Below, in pieces: positions 28,820 to 38,525 of a stretch of 64,000 bases of DNA. The translations under genes and the position numbers were made by a program. The stretch lies in the NCBI RefSeq assembly GCF_000375405.1, contig NZ_AQWS01000010.1, positions 18,553 through 82,552 of the forward strand. The letters are read 5' to 3'. This DNA is from Bacteroides propionicifaciens DSM 19291 = JCM 14649 (GTDB taxonomy: Bacteria > Bacteroidota > Bacteroidia > Bacteroidales > Bacteroidaceae). Numbering within the stretch: position 1 is the stretch's first letter; each line of letters starts with the position of its first letter. The notes under the pieces were generated by a model. It was given only the letters and a program-made list of their open reading frames with translations, did not search any database and was not told the DNA's origin.

Positions 28820-31800
28820 CCTTTATGCTTTTCTAAAATATAGATTGTATTGGAGGTATACTTATCATTGGGCAAAGCTTCAACACTCATACCACAAGAA
28901 ATCGCCATATCCCTAATCTGTTGCTCGGATGTAAAACTAAGATTACCATCAGTCTGATTAAAGCAAAAGACTTTGGTAGAAAGAAATTCAGTAATCTTGG
29001 TTAGCTTATGCTTTTTATGGTTTGACGAATCTCCATCACGTATAATTATTTGCCCCCCTGGGTTCAGCTTATTGGAACATCGACTCACTAGCAAAGCCTG
29101 CTCTGTTGGAGCCATATAGTGAAGCATATCATTGAGAATAAACACATCACTATATGGTAAATCATAATCTAAGGCATTGGCATATACAAAATCTAGCTGA
29201 GGAGTCTTCAACCAACCGCGTTTAGCAATAGCGATTTTTCCCGAATCATAATCAAGTCCTAGAATCTGTCGTTTATCAGACAACATGGACAACAAATAAC
29301 ATAATGGACCGAGACCACATCCAATATCAGTAATAATTGCATCGCGAGGAATTATTCGATCAAAGCGGTCATAACATTTCTCCATCTTTACCTTAACCCG
29401 AATATACCACTCTACTACAGGACCTTTATATATATAGTTTGAAACTAGCGCTTCATAAACCAGTGGATTGGAAGCCGAAGCTTCTTGTTTTTCGATTCTA
29501 GCATATTCTTGTCGAAAGAATCGACAGAAATTCTTAGACGTTTCTTGATAAGTATCACCCCACGCAGGGTCATCATAAGAGACACGTTCGAATATACGGC
29601 AAGCCAGTTTTCCTTTATAAACATAGAATGGCTGAGACTTAGCGATAATCAGGTTATTGCCATGAAACAGAACTGGCAATATATCTAGATGTAGAGACTT
29701 AGCCAAAGCAAAAGCACCCTTACGGAAGCGCTTAATAGACCCGTCCAACGAACGAGTACCCTCAGGGAACACTGCAATAGAATAACCCTCATTTATTTTA
29801 TCCTGAAGCTTCTCCAGAGAGGTTTCATATCCTTGATCTACATTTTGAAAGCCTGCTGAACGAACAATATATCCAAATAAAGGTGAATTCCACACCCATT
29901 TATTGGTAATCAAGACAATCTTAGGAGAGAGTGCCAACAAGCCAATAATATCAATGAAGGATTGATGGTTGGCAATAAGTAGCATCGGAGTTTTGAATCG
30001 TTCGTTCCCAATATTCACCAAGTCTTTACGGACAAACCACGCACATTTTAATAGTAACCTACTAAAGAGGTGCATTAAGTAACAAATAGTGGCTTGCTTC
30101 ATTCTTTTGGAGATAGGAATCAGGTAAGAGACTAGAATATAAATATTAATAACCAAACAACCGACAACGAACAATACAAACATAGCTAGCGTACGAACAA
30201 TCCCATACAAGGTGTTTGGAGCAAGTCCTTTGCTAGTTGGCTTAGTTATTAGCAAATTAAAGATAACGGGTTGAATGGTATAAGAGACTAAAACAACTGT
30301 CGCAATCCCCAGAATAGAGATTAAGGCTATCGAGTATAAAGCTGGATGCTTAGCAACAATCAATACCCCCATACCCACTAATATCGTAAAAGCAGAAAAG
30401 AATATTGCTGTTTTATGTGAGTTAATAATCTCCTCCCCTTCGCTATACTTCTTAGTCAATCCATCCATAATAAAGATACTAAAATCGTCGCCTATACCAA
30501 AAATAAAGGTAGCGAGAATAATATTAATGATGTTGAACTCGATACCAAATATCCCCATCAAACCTACGATAATTACCCAGCTCAAGAACATGGGTAAAAA
30601 GCTAAGTATAGCAAGTTCGATTCGACCATAAGAAATCCACAAAGCTACAAATACTAGAATTGAAGATATTAATAGCACTAAGTTAAAGTCAGCATTTAGA
30701 CTTGAAACCCATTGATTCGTAAAATAAGCACGGTCGAAGATAACCAAATCCAAATCATCACTAAAAGAACTATAGACCAACTCTTTATAATCAGCATTTA
30801 ACTTCACCTGAGTGATGAGCATAACCTTACCATCAGCCAGAGTAATCCAATCTTCCAAAACCCCGTTATCGGCTTGAGAAGTAAACTTATCAGATAAGCT
30901 TGTATATGAACGATCAATTAAATGCTTGAAATTGGCAAAAGCATCTCTCTTAAAGCCCAAAGACTCACCCGAACTTGAGACATTATCATAAACCCGAGCT
31001 TTGTTTGCTTCTTGCCAATAAGTATTCCATTGGTCTAATCTGTCTTGTTGCTGAGCCTCAGACAAAACAAAATCAGATATAGATGCATAATCTTCTACTA
31101 AGCCTTGAGCTTGCAAGCTATCAAGTTTTTGGTTGGTTTTAGCATACTCCTGAGCTGCCTTATCAAAGCTAGTACCTACACTAACAAAGAATACATTTTG
31201 CTTATCCTGTTGAAACATACTACTCAGCTCCATTTCAGCTTCCTCAAGATGCTTGGGCCAGTAGTTTATTTTCATCATATCGTCGTTAAACCGTACATAC
31301 TGAGAGGCGTAAAGCCCTATTATAGTCAGTACACAAATCAGACCTATCAGCCATCTATTCTTTTCGAATTTATAAGAGTTGATTCGATCTATAATAGACA
31401 ATACAAAACCCTTAGCATCGTTAGACTGCGGAGAGAGAAATTGAGGGAGAAATAGCAAGCAAAACAGTGTTGTTCCAACCAATACCAGAGAGGTGAATAG
31501 ACCAAAATCTTGCAATATCTTAGAGGATGTAAAAAGTAAGCCAAGGAATGCACCAATAGTAGTAAAACTACCAATAGTGAGTGGCGAAGCTATCTCCCTG
31601 ATGAGTTGTTCAACACTGCTACTATGATTCTGATGAGACAACATATGAATGGAATAGCTTAGCGCTATACCGATAACAGCAGAGCCTGCTCCCATGGCTA
31701 TAATAGAGATAGAGCCTTTAATGAAAAATATAAAGCAGAGTGAAAACAGCACACCAAAAGCAACTGGAGCAAAGACTAAAATTAAAGCTCTCTTCTTGCG

Positions 31801-32676
31801 AAACACCAATAGCAAAAACACTGTAATAACAACAAGTGCAAATAAAGAGGTATATAAGACATCCTGCTTAATTTGGCGAGCATTATAAACACTTACCGAA
31901 GGCCCACCAAAGTATTTTACAACAACCGTAGGGTTTTCTCGATTCAGCTGGTCAATTTGCTTCTCAAGCACATCGATTAGTTGTTCGTTAAGTCCTGTTT
32001 CAGACAAGCCATAGACTGGAGTAATAAACATCAGAAGGTGCTTTCCGTCTTCAGAGTACACATGACCATCTGAAACGGTATAGTTGCCTTCCATACGGAA
32101 GTTTTCTAAATTCTTTAAGGCTTCATTACCGATACCTAGCGGGTCACGAGCAACAAAGTTTTTCAAGGTATAACCTGCTGGTGTTAGCAAACGACTATAC
32201 GCCTTATATAATTCATTATCAAGCGCACTATTATTTGTCACTAGGCTATCAATGCGTTGGTAATCGCTACTATCCAGAAATAGTGGAAGATTGTCGTAAA
32301 TCAGGTTGCTGGTCTTTTCAATTAGATTTTGATCAACTTCTAGAAATACATCCTTCACCAATGTAGGCTTTAGCTTATGCTCTATACTATCACGTAGCTC
32401 ATTAGCTATTATCGAAACGTCTTCGTTGTCAACAGCATTAATAGAATCGGTTGAGCTTAAGAAAACAATAACCTTATCTTTAATCTTAAGGTTGCTAAAT
32501 ACAAATTCTGCATTTTCGGCTTGACGAGTGCTAGGGAAAAAGCTTGATATGTTTTCATCGAACCGTACTTGGCGAGCATAAAACCCCAAAACGAGTACAC
32601 TAGCAAGCAGAATCGAATAAAACACAATCTTATGCGCTCTAAAGTATCTATATATACCGATTAATAAAGATATCAT
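28816..32676 (-). CDS. Trifunctional MMPL exporter / PlsC-type acyltransferase / methyltransferase fusion
   Basis: A 1286-aa three-part protein. Residues about 1-860 form an MMPL-type RND exporter: a membrane helix near 18-38, a periplasmic loop of about 220 residues, a block of helices, a second large loop and a second block of helices. Residues about 885-1075 form a lysophospholipid acyltransferase domain with the catalytic HX4D in NHQSFID (His near 903) and FPEGTRS (near 970). Residues about 1095-1286 form a class I SAM methyltransferase with ITDIGCGLGPLCYLL (near 1118). The domain order suggests acylation and methylation of a substrate at the inner membrane coupled to its export. This architecture is known from Bacteroidetes pigment loci. 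It overlaps both neighbours by 4 bp. Confidence 0.92.
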   Translation of the reverse strand: MISLLIGIYRYFRAHKIVFYSILLASVLVLGFYARQVRFDENISSFFPSTRQAENAEFVFSNLKIKDKVIVFLSSTDSINAVDNEDVSIIANELRDSIEHKLKPTLVKDVFLEVDQNLIEKTSNLIYDNLPLFLDSSDYQRIDSLVTNNSALDNELYKAYSRLLTPAGYTLKNFVARDPLGIGNEALKNLENFRMEGNYTVSDGHVYSEDGKHLLMFITPVYGLSETGLNEQLIDVLEKQIDQLNRENPTVVVKYFGGPSVSVYNARQIKQDVLYTSLFALVVITVFLLLVFRKKRALILVFAPVAFGVLFSLCFIFFIKGSISIIAMGAGSAVIGIALSYSIHMLSHQNHSSSVEQLIREIASPLTIGSFTTIGAFLGLLFTSSKILQDFGLFTSLVLVGTTLFCLLFLPQFLSPQSNDAKGFVLSIIDRINSYKFEKNRWLIGLICVLTIIGLYASQYVRFNDDMMKINYWPKHLEEAEMELSSMFQQDKQNVFFVSVGTSFDKAAQEYAKTNQKLDSLQAQGLVEDYASISDFVLSEAQQQDRLDQWNTYWQEANKARVYDNVSSSGESLGFKRDAFANFKHLIDRSYTSLSDKFTSQADNGVLEDWITLADGKVMLITQVKLNADYKELVYSSFSDDLDLVIFDRAYFTNQWVSSLNADFNLVLLISSILVFVALWISYGRIELAILSFLPMFLSWVIIVGLMGIFGIEFNIINIILATFIFGIGDDFSIFIMDGLTKKYSEGEEIINSHKTAIFFSAFTILVGMGVLIVAKHPALYSIALISILGIATVVLVSYTIQPVIFNLLITKPTSKGLAPNTLYGIVRTLAMFVLFVVGCLVINIYILVSYLIPISKRMKQATICYLMHLFSRLLLKCAWFVRKDLVNIGNERFKTPMLLIANHQSFIDIIGLLALSPKIVLITNKWVWNSPLFGYIVRSAGFQNVDQGYETSLEKLQDKINEGYSIAVFPEGTRSLDGSIKRFRKGAFALAKSLHLDILPVLFHGNNLIIAKSQPFYVYKGKLACRIFERVSYDDPAWGDTYQETSKNFCRFFRQEYARIEKQEASASNPLVYEALVSNYIYKGPVVEWYIRVKVKMEKCYDRFDRIIPRDAIITDIGCGLGPLCYLLSMLSDKRQILGLDYDSGKIAIAKRGWLKTPQLDFVYANALDYDLPYSDVFILNDMLHYMAPTEQALLVSRCSNKLNPGGQIIIRDGDSSNHKKHKLTKITEFLSTKVFCFNQTDGNLSFTSEQQIRDMAISCGMSVEALPNDKYTSNTIYILEKHKG

Positions 32677-33863
32677 TCAACAATGTTCTTTCGGGTTAGA
32701 CGTAGAATAACAAATGAGATTGCTCCTATAAGAAGACTACAAAACACTGAAAACAGAAGGCTCCCAACTAAGTATTGGCCCAAGACAGTCTTTATTGCAT
32801 CAAATGAAAAATCATTCAACTTCAGTGATGGAGATTGATCTAAGGCCAAAGCCCCCGTCAGATAACTTCCATAAAGCACCAAGGGCGTCAACGGAGGAAT
32901 ACTGATATTGGCAGCAATCAATGTTATTACCTTGTTTAACTTCAGGAACTGAGCCAATAAAACAGCAACAATCATCTGATAACCCCAAATGGGAAGTATA
33001 CCCAGTAAAACACCAAGCATAATTGACTTTGTTATTGTGATGTTACTATCCTTAGTTTTCAATAAATGCTTATCAAAAAAGGCCTTTATGTTGGTCCAAC
33101 TGAGTTTACGGAAGAAGTTACGAGGGTGAATCAATAGTAGGGCAATAATCACCAAGAATGTATTTAATATTGAAATCCTCGTAAAGTCGGCTAGTGGCCT
33201 AAAATGAGATATCCGTTCGCCCTTGGGAGGGTAATATACATTGATAGGAACATTAACCACCGCAATACCCTTCCAATTTGCAAATACTATTATTTCGAGT
33301 TCATATTCGTACTTAGCCGTGTACCACCACTTGTCTAAGCTTAGCTTTTCAAGAGGATATAAACGGAAACCTGACTGAGTATCTGCAAGTTTTACTCCAG
33401 TTTCGACATAGTACCAGAAGTTGGAAAACCTATTAGCAAAAGTGTTTTTGCCTGGCATATTCTCTTCTGCAATATTTCGAGATCCTACAATGAGGCTATC
33501 GGGATGTTGCTCGATATAATCTATAAAGTGTGGAATATCACTTGCAAAATGCTGACCATCCGAATCAATCGTAATAGCATATCTAAAACCCATCTCTTTG
33601 GCTCGAATAAAACCAAGCTTAAGAGCGACACCTTTTCCTCTATTAGCAGAATATGTTATCAGATGAATATCACTAGTCTTAGCAAGAATTTCGGATGTCG
33701 AATCAGTTGAGCCATCATTTACAATAATGATACTTGAGCTATACGATTTAACATCAGATATAACGGCAGACAGGGTTTGGTCATTATTATAGGTTGGAAT
33801 AATAACAACTACGCCTAGCTCTTTGAGCCGATCAATCCAATAAGAGTCCTTTATATTTTTCAT
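32673..33863 (-). CDS. GT2 glycosyltransferase with C-terminal DUF2062
   Basis: 396 aa. The N-terminal half is a GT-A fold glycosyltransferase family 2 domain similar to dolichol-phosphate mannose synthase, with VVIIPTYNND, IVNDGSTDST and the metal motif DSDGQH. The C-terminal 130 residues form a membrane DUF2062 domain (LLGILPIWGYQMIVAVLLAQFL). Fusions and pairs of this type occur in aryl polyene loci. It may glycosylate the lipid-like acceptor of the polyene. It overlaps the dehydratase gene by 1 bp and the fusion gene by 4 bp. Confidence 0.9.
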   Translation of the reverse strand: MKNIKDSYWIDRLKELGVVVIIPTYNNDQTLSAVISDVKSYSSSIIIVNDGSTDSTSEILAKTSDIHLITYSANRGKGVALKLGFIRAKEMGFRYAITIDSDGQHFASDIPHFIDYIEQHPDSLIVGSRNIAEENMPGKNTFANRFSNFWYYVETGVKLADTQSGFRLYPLEKLSLDKWWYTAKYEYELEIIVFANWKGIAVVNVPINVYYPPKGERISHFRPLADFTRISILNTFLVIIALLLIHPRNFFRKLSWTNIKAFFDKHLLKTKDSNITITKSIMLGVLLGILPIWGYQMIVAVLLAQFLKLNKVITLIAANISIPPLTPLVLYGSYLTGALALDQSPSLKLNDFSFDAIKTVLGQYLVGSLLFSVFCSLLIGAISFVILRLTRKNIVE

Positions 33864-34234
33864 TAATCAACTGCTATTTGTCCTTTAAGCTTGATAAACA
33901 CTTCCGAATTGGCCGTACCAATAACTTGAAGTTTAATTGTACTGTCCACTAGCTGCCCCATCTCTATATTAAAACTCAATTCAGTATCTTGTCTTGGGTC
34001 AAGCATCTTCAAAAACTTAGTCGAACCAATTTTAGTGAATCGAATTGACGTTCCAAGATACTGTTGCAATAACTGCTTAATCATGTAAATCGAACATACT
34101 CCAGGCACCACAGGTTGATTGGGGAAATGCCCTTCGTAAATGTCGTGTTGAGGATTAAGCCCTACAACAGCCGATAGATGCTGATTAAGATATTCAAGCT
34201 CTTTAACGGCGAAAAAATCATTCATGGTTGTCAT
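33863..34234 (-). CDS. Hotdog-fold 3-hydroxyacyl-ACP dehydratase (FabZ-like)
   Basis: 123-aa hotdog protein. The active-site His motif GHFPNQPVVPGVCSIYMI is close to the FabZ consensus GHFPxxPxxPGV, and the normal acidic residue region follows. It is one of two dehydratases in the locus (the other is at 40665-41102). In characterised aryl polyene systems two hotdog dehydratases, ApeI and ApeP, act as a complex, and these two probably correspond to them. Confidence 0.85.
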   Translation of the reverse strand: MTTMNDFFAVKELEYLNQHLSAVVGLNPQHDIYEGHFPNQPVVPGVCSIYMIKQLLQQYLGTSIRFTKIGSTKFLKMLDPRQDTELSFNIEMGQLVDSTIKLQVIGTANSEVFIKLKGQIAVD

Positions 34235-34242
34235 AATCTTCT

Positions 34243-34788
34243 TTAATTATCCAATAAGGGGTGGAGTACTATATACAATTTAATCAAAGGGTGTCTTAAT
34301 TCAATTTTCGAAGAGGTCTCTTGGCCCTGCTCAAACACACAGATATCTGTCTTACCAAAGCCACTACCTTTCCGAAACTTCTTAAAGAAACGTGTATCGG
34401 TTAATAGTCGACGATCTTGATTGGGCAGAAGCAATAATTTAAAGTCTCTCTCCAAGAGTTGAAGTAGCTTTTTATGCTCAAGAGGCTCTATACATTTATT
34501 TACATGGAAATCGTGTTGCTTATCTATTGAGAAATCAAATAAGCTAAGTCCAAAATAAGTCGTTCCGATAATGCGTATATCACCATTCTTCATTTCACGC
34601 ATAATCAGCATTCCACTAAAGTGATGTTTGCCAATATTCAAACTCAGGTCGAATTTGTTTGAAACCTCAGTATTAATTTGAATCAAAGGCTCACTACAGG
34701 AAGATTGTGCAAGCTGGCTAGTTCCACAACCACATAATACGACAAATAAGAGTAAGCAAAGACTAGTTGACCGTGAAAATATTTTCAT
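34243..34788 (-). CDS. Outer-membrane lipoprotein of the pigment cluster (DUF3261/LolB-like)
   Basis: 181 aa with a lipoprotein signal peptide and lipobox ending LCGC. The remainder is a compact beta-rich domain with GTTYFGLSLFDFSID, resembling the DUF3261 or LolB-like lipoproteins found in aryl polyene clusters. The start overlaps the LolA-like gene by 26 bp, which suggests that the two proteins work as a carrier/acceptor pair, handing the pigment lipid to the outer membrane. The family assignment is by pattern and context and is less certain than the lipoprotein call. Confidence 0.68.
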   Translation of the reverse strand: MKIFSRSTSLCLLLFVVLCGCGTSQLAQSSCSEPLIQINTEVSNKFDLSLNIGKHHFSGMLIMREMKNGDIRIIGTTYFGLSLFDFSIDKQHDFHVNKCIEPLEHKKLLQLLERDFKLLLLPNQDRRLLTDTRFFKKFRKGSGFGKTDICVFEQGQETSSKIELRHPLIKLYIVLHPLLDN

Positions 34789-35398
34789 CTATTGGCTGAT
34801 TTAACTTCTTATGCAGAAAGAAATACTCGGTATAATTTGATTCTGTTTCTGATATTTTAAGACGATCTACCGACATATCCGCCTTTAGAATAACCATCTC
34901 TATGCGATATAAATAAGCTTTTACGGCATTGCTTTTGGGAGTTAATTGAAGCAAATAGCTTTTAGCATCTTCAAGGTAGTCTACAGTATAGTTTTTAGTC
35001 AATCCCGATAGATTTCCAATCATGCACCCCGCAATCATCTCCTGCACTTGCTGCATCATCTTATTTTTACCTAAATCAGTTGTCGCCACTTTCCCGTCAG
35101 AACGGATTTTCAATGTAGGTCCGTTGATTACAATTAAATAATCTAGAGGCTTATCATACTGCATTCTGATTTTATTGAGTTGTTTATAATAGAACTTTCC
35201 ACTTGACTTAATCTCTTCATCAAAGACATCTAAATACTTTACCTGCTTAAAATCACTTTCTATTGTTTTAAGATTTCCTGAAGTTTCTTTTAGATGTGAT
35301 TCAAAATCGGTTAGGCTTTTTATTGGTGTATAATGTTGGGCTTGCACGCTCAGCACACCAAGAATATATAATAATAAGGTGAACGATATTTTCTTCAT
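34763..35398 (-). CDS. LolA-like periplasmic carrier protein
   Basis: 211 aa with a signal peptide (MKKISFTLLLYILGVLSVQAQ) and a LolA-type domain: IESDFKQVKYLDVFDEEIKSSGKFYY, then KIRMQYDKPLDYLIVING. LolA carries acylated lipoproteins across the periplasm. Dedicated LolA homologues in aryl polyene loci are thought to carry the pigment-lipid instead. This copy has a cluster partner lipoprotein immediately downstream. Confidence 0.85.
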   Translation of the reverse strand: MKKISFTLLLYILGVLSVQAQHYTPIKSLTDFESHLKETSGNLKTIESDFKQVKYLDVFDEEIKSSGKFYYKQLNKIRMQYDKPLDYLIVINGPTLKIRSDGKVATTDLGKNKMMQQVQEMIAGCMIGNLSGLTKNYTVDYLEDAKSYLLQLTPKSNAVKAYLYRIEMVILKADMSVDRLKISETESNYTEYFFLHKKLNQPIDENIFTVN

Positions 35399-35436
35399 AC
35401 TCTGCTCTCTTTTATAAATTCAAAGTTAACAAATAT

Positions 35437-36120
35437 TTAATCACGAAAAGCTGATTCAGGAAGATTGTCGAATCTATAGCCTTGTTCTTGCAGAAAGTCT
35501 AGAGTTTTGAGAAGTATCTGATCGGAATTATCCAAGCGATCGTGAAGTAAGATGACAGAACCAGGCTGAATACGCTTCTTTATTCTTTTCAGAATCCGAC
35601 TTATATCCCCACCCTGCGTATCAAGTGTTCGAATATTCCAACCAATAACTTGATAACCTCGATCTCGTGCAATACGAGCTATGGTGGGATTAGTTACACC
35701 AAATGGAGGTCTAAACAAGTAGATAGGCTTCTCGATAACCCGACTTAGCAACTCATCGCAACAATTCAAATCAGTATTCATCTTTGATTTGGAGTAAAGA
35801 GGGAACAGACCTGAATGCGTAAAAGAATGGTTGCCTATCAAATGACCCTCATCATAGATTCTTTTTAATAGCGCTTCATTGCCTACAACTTTAGAGCCAA
35901 TACAGAAAAAACAGGCTTTAGCATTATAAGCTTTTAGTATAGATAAAATCTTAGGTGTTTGAATGGGATGTGGTCCATCATCAAAGGTTAGATACACAAC
36001 TCGTTGTGTAGTTTTTATACGACAGATTGCTTTTAGGTAAACTCCAGCCTGTATGCTATAAGAAGCATAGAACAGAAAGAGTGAAACCAGCAAAAGCAAA
36101 GTGCATAGTAACCAAACCAT
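35437..36120 (-). CDS. Polysaccharide deacetylase (NodB/CE4) in the pigment cluster
   Basis: 227 aa. An N-terminal membrane helix (about 1-25) is followed by a complete NodB domain: TFDDGP, the metal-binding HSFTH, RPPFGVTNP and ILLHDR. Members remove N- or O-acetyl groups from sugars in the periplasm. Its position between a ketosynthase homologue and LolA, with gaps of 2 and 38 bp, implies that a sugar-containing acceptor is deacetylated during assembly of the pigment conjugate. Confidence 0.9.
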   Translation of the reverse strand: MVWLLCTLLLLVSLFLFYASYSIQAGVYLKAICRIKTTQRVVYLTFDDGPHPIQTPKILSILKAYNAKACFFCIGSKVVGNEALLKRIYDEGHLIGNHSFTHSGLFPLYSKSKMNTDLNCCDELLSRVIEKPIYLFRPPFGVTNPTIARIARDRGYQVIGWNIRTLDTQGGDISRILKRIKKRIQPGSVILLHDRLDNSDQILLKTLDFLQEQGYRFDNLPESAFRD

Positions 36121-36122
36121 AG

Positions 36123-37079
36123 TTAATGTTGAATTAAAATCAGTGAAGAGCCAAAAGCCTCATCGATATTCAATAGTAGGGCATAACTTCCAACCTCAGA
36201 GTTTGAAGAGAGCTGCTCAACAGTTTTAACCAATCCAAAGGCCATTGCTGTTGGGTATTCACCACATGTCTGTTTAAACAAGAGTACAGAAGCATCTTTG
36301 AGTGCTAATATAGAAATAACTTCATCATAGATACGATCTGAGGCGAGTTTTCCATTCTTTCCTAAAGCAATAAGGCTTAAGTCGGATGGATGTAACCCAT
36401 AGACTGAAAGAAAGCGAATGACTGACTCACTAACACTATCCGAGTTAGTCCCAGTAGGCAAGGTAGTAAGTCCTTTTATTTGAGCAAGGGTTGTATCTGT
36501 TTTGTCGGTACCCAAAAGAAAGAAGTTAACCCCCTCACCCGCTAAACAATTCCGATAAATTCCTAAGCGTCTAAGTGTAGTAAAACTAGAGGAAGTAAGT
36601 TCGTCAAAAGCACCAACTAAAACATTTTGCTTACCCTCGTTTAAAAGAAGCATAGCATCAGTTAAAGCACTTTCCAAACTTAAGCTACGATGCACATAAG
36701 TCATATTATAGGCTTTAGCACTCAGCAGTAAAGCAATCTGGGCTCCAATTGTATTGAAAGTCGATTGAATGAATGTTGTTGGGTTGAGTGACCCTTCGTC
36801 ATACTTTATCATATCATTCAAAAACTTCTCAGTATCTTCTAAACATCCCCAACCCGTAGCTGTAATTATGCCATCCAAAGCAATATCAGCCTGATTACCT
36901 AAGCAAATTAAAGCGGAAGACACCCCCATTTTTATAACTCTACTCATACGTCTTCGCATATTGGCATTGGATATGATAGATTTGTAATCAGGGTCAGCAA
37001 TTTTAGCGCATGGAATACCCGTGTACTCACCTACGGTATAATCGAAAGAAGATATTTTATTAATATATATGGGCTTCAT
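36123..37079 (-). CDS. Degenerate ketosynthase, chain-length-factor-like
   Basis: 318-aa thiolase-fold protein, shorter than a standard ketosynthase (about 400 aa). Aligning NMTYVHRSLSLESAL with the usual active-site stretch places Ser132 where the nucleophilic Cys should be, and the usual HGTGT and GHTxGA histidine motifs are missing. It is therefore not a condensing enzyme on its own. It corresponds in position and type to the chain-length factor ApeC, which pairs with a complete ketosynthase, most likely the product of the gene 3 bp upstream. Confidence 0.82.
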   Translation of the reverse strand: MKPIYINKISSFDYTVGEYTGIPCAKIADPDYKSIISNANMRRRMSRVIKMGVSSALICLGNQADIALDGIITATGWGCLEDTEKFLNDMIKYDEGSLNPTTFIQSTFNTIGAQIALLLSAKAYNMTYVHRSLSLESALTDAMLLLNEGKQNVLVGAFDELTSSSFTTLRRLGIYRNCLAGEGVNFFLLGTDKTDTTLAQIKGLTTLPTGTNSDSVSESVIRFLSVYGLHPSDLSLIALGKNGKLASDRIYDEVISILALKDASVLLFKQTCGEYPTAMAFGLVKTVEQLSSNSEVGSYALLLNIDEAFGSSLILIQH

Positions 37080-37082
37080 ACT

Positions 37083-38273
37083 TTATTTTATTGCTGAAAA
37101 TACCAGTGAAGAGTTATTGCCACCAAATCCAAACGAGTTAGATAGCACATGCTTAATGCGAGCATTTTCCTCCCACTTTGTTGCAGGATATAAATTTAAC
37201 CCCACCATAGAATCTTCGAAGTTTAAGTTTGGATAAATATACCCCTTAGCTACTGACAAAACAGAGTAAACTGCCTCAATACCTTCAGAGGCTCCTAAAG
37301 TATGTCCGATGTAAGACTTCACGGAGCTAAAAGCAGGAACTTGATTTCCAAAAAGTCTCTTCAGGGCATTACCCTCAGAGGAATCATTGGTTGGAGTACC
37401 TGTTCCGTGTACATTGACATAATCGATTTCAGAAGGTTGAAGACCGGCAACCCTCAAAGCTTCTGTCATAGCGGCAAATGCACCATCACCTTCTGCTGTA
37501 CTACCCGCTTGATGATAGGCTTCGTTTACATTAGAGTATCCCGTTAATTCACAATAAGGAGTGCGGCTCAGACAGCTCTCGTCCTGCAAAACAAGAAAAC
37601 CTGCGCCCTCACCCAAGTTTAATCCCTTACGATTTTGATCAAACGGCCTACAAACCTCTTCATCTAATAATTTCAAAGAATTGAAACCGTTAAGAGTAAA
37701 TCGGCATAAAGCATCTGTCCCACCAACTAATACCGTATCGAGCATGCCTGCTTTTATCATTCTAGCACCTAGCATAATAGCATTTGAAGCCGAAGAACAA
37801 GCAGTACTAATTGTAGAAGTAAAACCTTCGATCCCCAGATGCTGAGCAATAGCAAGAGTACTGGCAGAACAATCGTGCATTAAGACCTCTTCAAGATTCC
37901 CACCAGAATTTGGATCTTCACGAAATGACTTATAAAAGTTCTCACTTAAATCAATTCCACCAACCGAAGTAGCAGAGATCAAACCAATCTTTTGAGTTTT
38001 AAACTCCAGATTAGCATCAATAATAGCTTCTTTAGCTGCCAGCATTCCCAAAAGAGCCGTACGCGAGATGATACAATCGGTATTAAGCCCTAATAGTGAC
38101 TTTAGCTCCTCGTTAGAGTATTTAACCTGCCCTACAGGAACTTGAAGTTTAGTTGACAGATACTTATCGACACCAATTCCTGTTTTCTCCAAACGCAAGG
38201 CTTGCATATTCTCATCCAAACAAGTTCCGATTGCCGAAATCACCCCAACTCCAGTGACAAAAACCTTTATCAT
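37083..38273 (-). CDS. Beta-ketoacyl-ACP synthase (FabF-type), ApeO-like
   Basis: 396-aa ketosynthase with the complete triad Cys159 (STACSSASN), His289 (HGTGTPTND) and His324 (GHTLGAS). It probably forms the condensing half of a ketosynthase/chain-length-factor pair with the degenerate protein encoded next, and elongates the polyene on ACP. The start overlaps the upstream ACP gene by 4 bp. Confidence 0.92.
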   Translation of the reverse strand: MIKVFVTGVGVISAIGTCLDENMQALRLEKTGIGVDKYLSTKLQVPVGQVKYSNEELKSLLGLNTDCIISRTALLGMLAAKEAIIDANLEFKTQKIGLISATSVGGIDLSENFYKSFREDPNSGGNLEEVLMHDCSASTLAIAQHLGIEGFTSTISTACSSASNAIMLGARMIKAGMLDTVLVGGTDALCRFTLNGFNSLKLLDEEVCRPFDQNRKGLNLGEGAGFLVLQDESCLSRTPYCELTGYSNVNEAYHQAGSTAEGDGAFAAMTEALRVAGLQPSEIDYVNVHGTGTPTNDSSEGNALKRLFGNQVPAFSSVKSYIGHTLGASEGIEAVYSVLSVAKGYIYPNLNFEDSMVGLNLYPATKWEENARIKHVLSNSFGFGGNNSSLVFSAIK

Positions 38274-38524
38274 TTACGATTCTTGTCAATAAAATCAGCG
38301 AGTGTTTGTACAGAATAAAACACCTCTTTAGCATTTTCAAGATTATCAATCTTGATGCCATACTCTCTCTCGAGAATCAATATAATTTCAAGTGCATCTA
38401 TCGAGTCTAAACCCAGTCCATCCCCAAATAATGGAGCACTAGTTTCGATATCTTCGGGGGTAATGTCTTCGAGATTTAAAGCTTCAATAAGTTGCTCTTT
38501 AAGTGTTTGTATCAATTGATTCAT
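38270..38524 (-). CDS. Acyl carrier protein 1
   Basis: 84-aa ACP with the phosphopantetheine site Ser41 in GLGLDSIDALE. It carries the growing polyene chain. It lies directly between two ketosynthase genes (overlap of 4 bp on one side, gap of 1 bp on the other). A second ACP is at 43082-43336. No phosphopantetheinyl transferase is encoded in the window. Confidence 0.93.
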   Translation of the reverse strand: MNQLIQTLKEQLIEALNLEDITPEDIETSAPLFGDGLGLDSIDALEIILILEREYGIKIDNLENAKEVFYSVQTLADFIDKNRK

Positions 38525-38525
38525 G

